A stretch of DNA of 20,329 nucleotides. Origin: Bacteroidales bacterium. Its GTDB lineage: Bacteria; Bacteroidota; Bacteroidia; Bacteroidales; Bacteroidaceae. The stretch lies in NCBI GenBank assembly GCA_004558865.1, contig SFCY01000032.1, forward strand, positions 1-20,329, given 5' to 3'. Position numbers and translations under genes: made by a program. Below the pieces are notes generated by a model. It saw only the letters and a program-made list of their open reading frames with translations, was not told the DNA's origin and ran no database searches. Numbering within the stretch: the first letter of the stretch is position 1; each line of letters begins with the position of its first letter. This document shows positions 15,041 through 20,329 of the stretch, in pieces.

Positions 15041-16348
15041 ATGAAAAAGATAATCGCAACCTTAGCACTGTGCGCAGCCTTTGCCGGCACTTATGCACAA
15101 TCGGTCAACCGCATGGTAATCGTACCTAAAGGTGGCTATTCCCAGGGATATGTCATCAACAATGTGGACAGCGCCTTCTTCACCTCCGTGGGTCGCGCTG
15201 CGGCCGACGTGACCATCAACAAGACCAGCTTCAGCTCCGCAGGCGACACCCTGTGGCTGGCCATCACCCCCACAGCCGACTGCGCGAAATTCCGCATCAC
15301 CACTGTCACCAAGGCCCGCGCCGACATGCTGGCTTCGCCCGCATCGCTTGAAGCCTATATGGACAATGTGAATGCCCCCGACTACTATCAGGCCTTCACC
15401 AACGCCCAGATGACAGGATTCGAGACTCCGTTTGTGGCTGGCTCCACCTACTCCGTGCTCACTTTGGGATATGACAAATACAACACGCCAAGCGAGATTT
15501 CCCGCGCAGACTTCGACACTCCCGCCGCTCCCTATGTCGGCAACCCGAGCGTGAGCTGGACTACAACCGACTCTACGGCGACAACCATCTCCATGCAGTT
15601 CACACCCAACAGCGACTGCGCCAGCTACACCTTCTGCCTCTTCGAGGAGGGCCAGGCCGAGCAGCAGTTTGAGCAGTGGGCCCCCATGTTCGGCTTCGCC
15701 AACCTCAGCGACATGATCAAGCAGTTTGGCGGCAATCTCTACAGCTCCACCTACACCAACGAATGGACAGGTTTGGCTCCCGGAACCAGATACGACATCT
15801 ACATTCTTCCCATGGACGCCAACGGGGCCAACGCTCCGCTCATTCTTGCCAAGGCCTCCACGAAGAAGCAGGGCGGCGAGGGCACGGCCACGGTGGACAT
15901 CACCATCGGCGACTTCAAGCAGTCGGGCAGCAGCTACTATCAGGAAGTGACCTACACACCCAACGACCAGGCCTCGCTCCACCGCGACATGATCATCGCA
16001 GCCTCTGCCTACAACACCGCTGAATGGGGCGAAGAGGGTGTCCTCAACTATCTCAAGGGCGACAATCCCTACGACCCGTACTGGAACCAGTATGGTGTGG
16101 ACAACGCCACTTGGAACGCCGACCCAAGCACCGCCTACATCGCCTTCTCCATCGCCAAGAACGTCAACGACGAGTGGGGACCCTTGGCCCGCAAGGAGTT
16201 CACCACTCCCGCAACGCCCTCTGCCGTGGCCCACAAGGCTCCCGCTGTAGGCAGCCGCAAGCCGCAGGCTGAGGCCAACGTCCTGGGCAAGGCTCCCCGC
16301 TTCAATGGCCGCGCTGTGAACCGTGGTGTCAAGCTCGAACAGAAATAA
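15041..16348 (+). CDS. secreted protein of three degenerate tandem repeats, no sorting domain
   Basis: 435 residues; signal peptide 1-20 (LALCAAFAGTYAQ). Residues 21-50 (RMVIVPKGGYSQGYVINNVDSAFF) match the same 'V-x-K-x-G-x-x-x-Y-x-I-x-x-V-D-S' module as the preceding small protein. The rest is three FN3-like units of about 110 residues, each with an inserted helical part: 56-164 (ITPTADCAKFRI), 165-278 (FTPNSDCASYTFCLF), 279-393 (YTPNDQASLHRDMII). Units end alike (RADFDTPAAP, KASTKK, RKEFTTPATP). The C-terminus (394-435) is basic and Ala/Pro-rich (AHKAPAVGSRKPQ, GKAPRFNGRAV) and is not a T9SS sorting domain, unlike the other five genes. There is no lipobox, so location is uncertain: periplasm, or the outside by another route. 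It starts 7 bases after the previous stop and is surely co-expressed. Confidence 0.75.
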   Translation: MKKIIATLALCAAFAGTYAQSVNRMVIVPKGGYSQGYVINNVDSAFFTSVGRAAADVTINKTSFSSAGDTLWLAITPTADCAKFRITTVTKARADMLASPASLEAYMDNVNAPDYYQAFTNAQMTGFETPFVAGSTYSVLTLGYDKYNTPSEISRADFDTPAAPYVGNPSVSWTTTDSTATTISMQFTPNSDCASYTFCLFEEGQAEQQFEQWAPMFGFANLSDMIKQFGGNLYSSTYTNEWTGLAPGTRYDIYILPMDANGANAPLILAKASTKKQGGEGTATVDITIGDFKQSGSSYYQEVTYTPNDQASLHRDMIIAASAYNTAEWGEEGVLNYLKGDNPYDPYWNQYGVDNATWNADPSTAYIAFSIAKNVNDEWGPLARKEFTTPATPSAVAHKAPAVGSRKPQAEANVLGKAPRFNGRAVNRGVKLEQK

Positions 16349-16363
16349 CCATTTCAACCGTGT

Positions 16364-16398
16364 CCGCCCCCGTTCCACCAAGTGTGGCGGCGGGGCGG
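16364..16398 (+). promoter_or_regulatory. GC-rich intercistronic hairpin
   Basis: CCGCCCC (16364-16370) pairs with GGGGCGG (16392-16398), and an inner CCAC (16375-16378) pairs with GTGG (16384-16387). The following bases (GCCAATATTAAC) are not a T tract, so full termination is unlikely. It sits 16 bases after gene five and 26 before gene six, and may modulate mRNA stability or the amount of the last gene. Confidence 0.45.
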
Positions 16399-16424
16399 GC
16401 CAATATTAACAATTTCTTAATCTT

Positions 16425-19400
16425 ATGAAAAGAATAGACATTCTTGCAACCTTTGTGTTTGCCGCCGCCGTCACCGCCTACGGCCAGCCGGCAGGCGAGA
16501 TGGTAAAAGGCAAGGCTCTGCCTTTCAACACTTCTTCCACCGACATTGTGGGCCTGCAGGCTCCCGCCGTGGCCAAGGCTCCCGCGGTTCCTTTCCGCGC
16601 AGGCTCCGCAGCCCCGACAATGCTCTACGACCAGGCCGACGGTGAGGCAAAGGTCTGGGGATTCTTGGGTTACGACATGCGGTTGGGCACCAACGCCGTG
16701 GTGAACTTCACCACCGACGCTCCCAACAACTACGCCATGGTGAAGGACTACAAGCGCGACTTGGGTGTGTCGAAGTACATCACCGCAGCCACGTTTGTCG
16801 GTGACCAGCTCTATGGCTACGCCTGCACCTTCTATGGCTTCGGAGCCTTGGTTCCCTACGGTGTGGTGAAGATCGACCCCATAACGGGCGACTACACGCT
16901 CGTCAACGAAGTGCCCATGATCTCCGGCCTGCTTCTCAACGACATGACCTACGACCCCGTGACGGAGACCATCTACGGCATCCAGTTCGGCGAAGACATG
17001 GAGAACCCCACGAAGAGCTACTCCAACATCTACGCCATCGACCCTGAGACAGGCATCGTCGACAGTGTGGCCCGCGTGGACTATCTCCTCTATGCCATCG
17101 CAGCCGATGTCACCGGCGACCTCTACGGTGTGGCACGCGACATGACGCTTGATTCCAAATCCACCCAAAACTCCTTCCTCGTCAAGATTCCCGCCGAAGA
17201 CATCGCTGTGGGCGACTATCCCGCAGAGCGTGTGGGCAACCAGAAGCTGGGCTACAACATCTACTACCAGCAGAGTATGGAGTTTGACCGCACCACCCAC
17301 CGCCTGTGGTGGTTTGCCCAGGGGCAGGTGGGCAACCCCGCCTTGGTCGAGATCAACTACAAGACCGGGCAGGTCAACAAGTCGGCCGTGAGGGAGATGT
17401 CCTCCTCTCAGGTTCAGATTGTCGCCCTCGGCATTCCCTACCAGAAGGTGGACAACGCTGCGCCGGCTTCTCCCACAAAACTCAAGGGTGAGGCCGGAGC
17501 CCAGGGAGCCTACTCGGCAACGCTCACTTGGACAAACCCCACCAAGAACTACATGGGCAACGCGCTGGATGCCCTGACGGGAGTCAACATCTATCGTGAC
17601 GGCGCCAAGGTGGCCACCCTGTCGGGCACGGCCACTTCCTACACCGACAACGCTCTCTCCACAGCCGGCTACTACACTTACCGTGTGGAGCCCGTCAACA
17701 GCCACGGCAATGGCGTCTACAAGGAGACTCGCTTCTTCGTGGGCAAGGACCGTCCGGGCCAGGTGCGCAACCTCGTAGCCACCCCCAACGGCACCAAGGC
17801 CACGCTGTCGTGGAACTCTCCCGCACAGGGCAAGAACGGCGGCTGGTACGACAAGTCGTCGCTCACCTACAGAGTGGTTCGCATGCCAGGCAACGTGGTC
17901 GTCTCCAACTCGGCCGACAGCACGCTGACCGACCAGGTGGACCACTATGCAGGCTACACCTATCTTATCACAGCCATCAACAATGAGGGCGAGGGCGACA
18001 CCGTGGCCACCGCAGCCTTGCAGTTCGGCCCATCTGTCTCCATCCCCTACACCGACTCGCTCACCACCCAGACGGGATTTGACGAGTGGTCCATCCTCGA
18101 CGCCAACGGCGACGGCACCACATGGTATTTTGACGCTGGCAACAAGGTGACCAACTACTTCTACTCGCTCAACAGGGCCAACGACTACCTCGTCTCGCCG
18201 CCTCTGCTCTTCACCGCCAACAAGCAGTATAAGGCCAGCTACACCTACTGGTCCTCCAACTGGGTGGAGGATGATGCCAACCACACTCCCATCAATGAGA
18301 GGATGCGCGTGTATTATGGCGAGCAGCCCACCGTGGCCGGCCTCTCCAACAAGATTGCCGACTTGGGCGAGTTCCACACAGCCAGTGGAAACTACCTCTA
18401 CGGCAGCACCATCTTCGCCCCGAGCCACAGCGAGGGTACGCGCGAGGGCTATGTGGCCTTCCACGCCTGCTCCGACGCCAACCGTGGCATCATCTATCTC
18501 AAGGACGTCGTCATCCGCGAATACAGCGCCACCGACGTGAGCGACAAAGACCTCCACGGCAGCGCCACGGCCAACGTGGGCTACGCCTACTCTTTCGGTG
18601 TTGACGTGTGCAACGAGGGCAGCGCTCCCGTGACCGGCTTTACAATCGAGATCCTGGACAAGAACACGGGCAAGGTGGTGGCCAGCCGAAAGGTGGACGA
18701 GACTGTGGAGATTGGCGAGACCAAGAACCTCTCCGTGGAGTGGACACCCACCAAGGAGGGCAAGTACGAGTTCACCTCGCGCATCGCCTTCGACCAGGAC
18801 ACCTACCCCGCCGACAACATCGGCCAGAAGACGGTGTATGTCACCGTGAGCGGCTCCGAAGCCAAGACATGGCTCACCGTGAACGAGGAGACTCCCGAGA
18901 TGGGCGGATGGTTCATCCCCTTCAACCTCAGCACGCCTTTCACCCAAATTCAGGTCATCTACCTGGAGAAGGAAATGCAGCTGAAGGACATCAAGCTCAC
19001 GGGCATGCAGTTTGTGTACAACGCACCTGCCACTATGCCTACCACGACGGCCACGGCCACAGTGTCCCTCGCCCCGACAACGGAGAACAACTTCCAGAGC
19101 TGGCCTGATGACAGCTACAATGTGCACTTCATCGACGGAGACTTCACCACGGCCTACGAGGGCGACGTCACTCTCCAGAGCGATGTCACCAGCAACCCGC
19201 TCATCATCGAGTTTGACACACCTTACGAATACAAGGGCGGCAACCTCGTCGTGCAGTTCAACACCGAAGTGGAGACACAGAACGTGCTCAAAGCCGCCGA
19301 CGCCACGATGCCTTGGTACCATTACTGCGACAACTACAACGACGGCGATCCGCAGCGCTACCGCACGGCCATCTTCCGCGGCATGACCTCTACCGTAGAC

Positions 19401-19697
19401 GTGAACAGGATAGGCTGGAACTACTGGACGCCTTACACGATGTTCTCCTACACTACGACCAACGGTCTTCAGGGAGTCGTCAGCCCGGGCAGCAACGGCA
19501 TTGACATCCACCAGCAGGGCAGCTCACTCGTTGCCAGCAAGCTGATGGCCGAGGCCGAGCTCTACAACCTCAACGGCACGCTGCTCCGCAAGGCCACCAA
19601 CACCACGAGCATGAACGTGGCCGGTGTCCACGGACCTTGCCTGTTGCGCTTCACCGCCGACGGCAAGACGGCCACAGTGAAGATTGTGGTGAAATAA
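16425..19697 (+). CDS. large secreted T9SS cargo, paralogue of the second gene
   Basis: 1090 residues; signal peptide 1-20 (FVFAAAVTAYG), then a linker with LQAPAVAKAPAVPF (44-57). The domain order repeats that of the 1040-residue protein: propeller-like part (75-340; TYDPVTETIYGIQFG, ADVTGDLYGVAR, FDRTTHRLWWFAQG), two FN3-like domains (350-440 and 444-535), cleaved-adhesin-like jelly roll (540-700; NDYLVSPPLLFTANKQYKASY, IIYLKDVVIREYS), CARDB-like domain (705-810; YAYSFGVDVCNEGSAPVTGFTIEI), a beta-rich module (815-1020) and a C-terminal sorting domain (about 1025-1090; LMAEAELYNLNGTLLRKA, VHGPCLLRFTADGKTA). Shared motifs with the paralogue include L-x-WTNPT-x-N-x-x-G, FVG-x-D-x-PG-x-V-x-NL and YDK-x-x-L-x-Y. 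It is the last gene before the terminator. Confidence 0.85.
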   Translation: MKRIDILATFVFAAAVTAYGQPAGEMVKGKALPFNTSSTDIVGLQAPAVAKAPAVPFRAGSAAPTMLYDQADGEAKVWGFLGYDMRLGTNAVVNFTTDAPNNYAMVKDYKRDLGVSKYITAATFVGDQLYGYACTFYGFGALVPYGVVKIDPITGDYTLVNEVPMISGLLLNDMTYDPVTETIYGIQFGEDMENPTKSYSNIYAIDPETGIVDSVARVDYLLYAIAADVTGDLYGVARDMTLDSKSTQNSFLVKIPAEDIAVGDYPAERVGNQKLGYNIYYQQSMEFDRTTHRLWWFAQGQVGNPALVEINYKTGQVNKSAVREMSSSQVQIVALGIPYQKVDNAAPASPTKLKGEAGAQGAYSATLTWTNPTKNYMGNALDALTGVNIYRDGAKVATLSGTATSYTDNALSTAGYYTYRVEPVNSHGNGVYKETRFFVGKDRPGQVRNLVATPNGTKATLSWNSPAQGKNGGWYDKSSLTYRVVRMPGNVVVSNSADSTLTDQVDHYAGYTYLITAINNEGEGDTVATAALQFGPSVSIPYTDSLTTQTGFDEWSILDANGDGTTWYFDAGNKVTNYFYSLNRANDYLVSPPLLFTANKQYKASYTYWSSNWVEDDANHTPINERMRVYYGEQPTVAGLSNKIADLGEFHTASGNYLYGSTIFAPSHSEGTREGYVAFHACSDANRGIIYLKDVVIREYSATDVSDKDLHGSATANVGYAYSFGVDVCNEGSAPVTGFTIEILDKNTGKVVASRKVDETVEIGETKNLSVEWTPTKEGKYEFTSRIAFDQDTYPADNIGQKTVYVTVSGSEAKTWLTVNEETPEMGGWFIPFNLSTPFTQIQVIYLEKEMQLKDIKLTGMQFVYNAPATMPTTTATATVSLAPTTENNFQSWPDDSYNVHFIDGDFTTAYEGDVTLQSDVTSNPLIIEFDTPYEYKGGNLVVQFNTEVETQNVLKAADATMPWYHYCDNYNDGDPQRYRTAIFRGMTSTVDVNRIGWNYWTPYTMFSYTTTNGLQGVVSPGSNGIDIHQQGSSLVASKLMAEAELYNLNGTLLRKATNTTSMNVAGVHGPCLLRFTADGKTATVKIVVK

Positions 19698-19735
19698 ACT
19701 TTTGGCAGACAGCCATTATCTGGATTCCATCCCAC

Positions 19736-19780
19736 ATCCGGGAAAGAAAGGCCAACGTGCCTTCCTTTCCCGGATTTTTT
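19736..19780 (+). terminator. intrinsic terminator of the export locus
   Basis: A 17-bp stem with one mismatch runs from ATCCGGGAAAG to CTTTCCCGGAT (19736-19752 with 19759-19775), with a six-base loop, and is followed by a run of T (19775-19780). It lies 39 bases after the last stop codon and should end transcription of the six-gene unit. Confidence 0.9.
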
Positions 19781-19804
19781 GTCGGCAAGGCTCACCCTCT
19801 AAAG

Positions 19805-20020
19805 CCGCCTTAACCCCTCCCCTACGAGGGGGTAAGGCCCAATCGCCCCCAAGACAGGGCGCTAAGGCGAGCGCCCAACTGCTTATGCCGCATAGGTAGG
19901 GTAAGGCATTTCCTAAAGAATTGTTCGACCGCTCTCCCATGTGCGGCGAATGCCAATGATGCATTATGGGGAGCCGGCCCTAACCCTGCCTACGCTGGCT
20001 CTGCAATAGGGTGATAGCCC
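19805..20020 (+). repeat. dispersed intergenic repeat, copy B
   Basis: Same orientation as copy A. Blocks: TAACCCCTCCCCTACGAGGG (from 19811), CCTAAAGAATTGTTCGACC (19912-19930), 19945-19968 (one mismatch in 24 bases to 1449-1472), CCTAACCCTGCCTACGCTGG (near 19979-19998) and CTCTGCA. No gene is visible. The region separates the export-locus terminator from the foldback element. Confidence 0.6.
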
Positions 20021-20067
20021 AGCGCCCTCTTGGAGTCAGTGCTTTTGGTGGCTGAAAGCGGCACAGC

Positions 20068-20329
20068 GGATATTTTCCGTGGAATCATGGTAAGTTTATA
20101 TATAAAGGGGAAGGAAAATGGTCATGTCCAGGCTTACGCTCCTACCGGAGCTATGGGTCTGAAGCGGTGGGGTGGCCTTACGAGCAAGCTCGACGGCCAC
20201 CCCATCGCTTCAGACCCACACCTTTGGTGACAAGCCTGCCCATGACGAAAATCGCTATCGCGTAAAATTGCGTCCTAACGCATAAAATTCTACGGCAAAA
20301 ACTTACCATGAATCCACTCTAAAATATCC
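20068..20329. mobile_element. foldback, MITE-like element with ~30-bp terminal inverted repeats
   Basis: The left end (20068-20097) and the right end (20299-20329) are inverted copies: GGATATTTT is identical, then two or three differing bases, then GTGGAATCATGGTAAGTTT on the left against GTGGATTCATGGTAAGTTT on the right (one mismatch in 19). Inside lies a second, 126-base imperfect palindrome. The unit is 262 bases, with no transposase frame, which is the build of a non-autonomous miniature element. The right repeat ends at the last base of the window, so target-site duplications and the exact outer boundary cannot be checked. It could instead be a structured regulatory region of a gene beyond the window. 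Confidence 0.5.
20121..20246. repeat. 126-base inner palindrome with a 24-bp perfect core stem
   Basis: Core arms 20154-20177 and 20195-20218 pair over 24 bp with one G-T wobble (TGGGTCTGAAGCG ... CGCTTCAGACCCA), and the loop itself holds CGAGC-AA-GCTCG. Outer arms GTCATG-CAGGCTT (20121-20135) and AAGCCTG-CATGAC (20232-20246) pair with a two-base mismatch between. RNA or single-stranded DNA from here would fold into one long, very stable hairpin. Confidence 0.75.

Noticed and set aside
16329..19511. 1060-aa open frame on the minus strand opposite the last cargo gene
   Set aside because: Despite its length, composition is that of a reverse-complement frame of a Thr/Asp/Asn-rich gene; it also spans the intercistronic hairpin and has no supported start.
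7228..19697. Polysaccharide utilisation locus
   Set aside because: No SusC/SusD-like pair, glycoside hydrolase or sulfatase is present; the products are adhesin-like with T9SS tails.
1..20329. CRISPR array
   Set aside because: No regularly spaced direct repeats; the repeats found are dispersed, imperfect and partly inverted.

Overview
The window looks like a chromosomal segment of a Bacteroidota bacterium, most likely a GC-rich member of the Prevotellaceae or a related Bacteroidales family. Three observations point there. Promoters of the Bacteroidota type (TTTG, about 20 bases, TAnnTTTG) lie before the tRNA gene, and at least the TAnnTTTG half precedes several protein genes. Ribosome binding is mostly A-rich and lacks Shine-Dalgarno sites. 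Several large secreted proteins carry C-terminal domains of the type IX secretion system (T9SS) sorting kind. All family names below come from reading motifs by eye; no database was searched.

Left part (1-5000): a small secreted protein with a ricin-like segment (minus strand, 71-457); a long noncoding stretch with several inverted repeats; a tRNA-Pro(TGG) gene on the minus strand with its own terminator and a clear promoter whose -33 box sits in an 18-base perfect palindrome; a PIF1-like helicase with a C-terminal TPR region, apparently transcribed from a promoter so close to its ATG that the mRNA would be almost leaderless; and a YciO-type member of the Sua5/YciO/YrdC family.

Middle and right (5000-19,800): a membrane-anchored regulator (signal or membrane segment, TPR sensor region, transmembrane helix, cytoplasmic AraC-type DNA-binding domain), followed by six co-directional genes for secreted proteins (7228-19697) that end at a strong intrinsic terminator. 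Five of the six have a T9SS-like C-terminal sorting domain. Two giant proteins (1040 and 1090 aa) are paralogues with the same domain order. Between them lie a protein with an Omp28/thioredoxin-like region lacking the usual cysteines, a very small sorting-domain protein, and a protein made of three degenerate repeats that lacks the sorting domain. The likely reading is one regulated export locus: the regulator senses something in the periplasm and switches on a set of surface-displayed or released adhesin-like proteins. Regulation and substrate are inferred, not shown.

Intergenic regions hold copies of a dispersed, GC-rich repeat family in both orientations. The last 262 bases form a compact foldback element with near-identical terminal inverted repeats of about 30 bases and an inner 126-base palindrome, resembling a MITE; its right end coincides with the end of the window.
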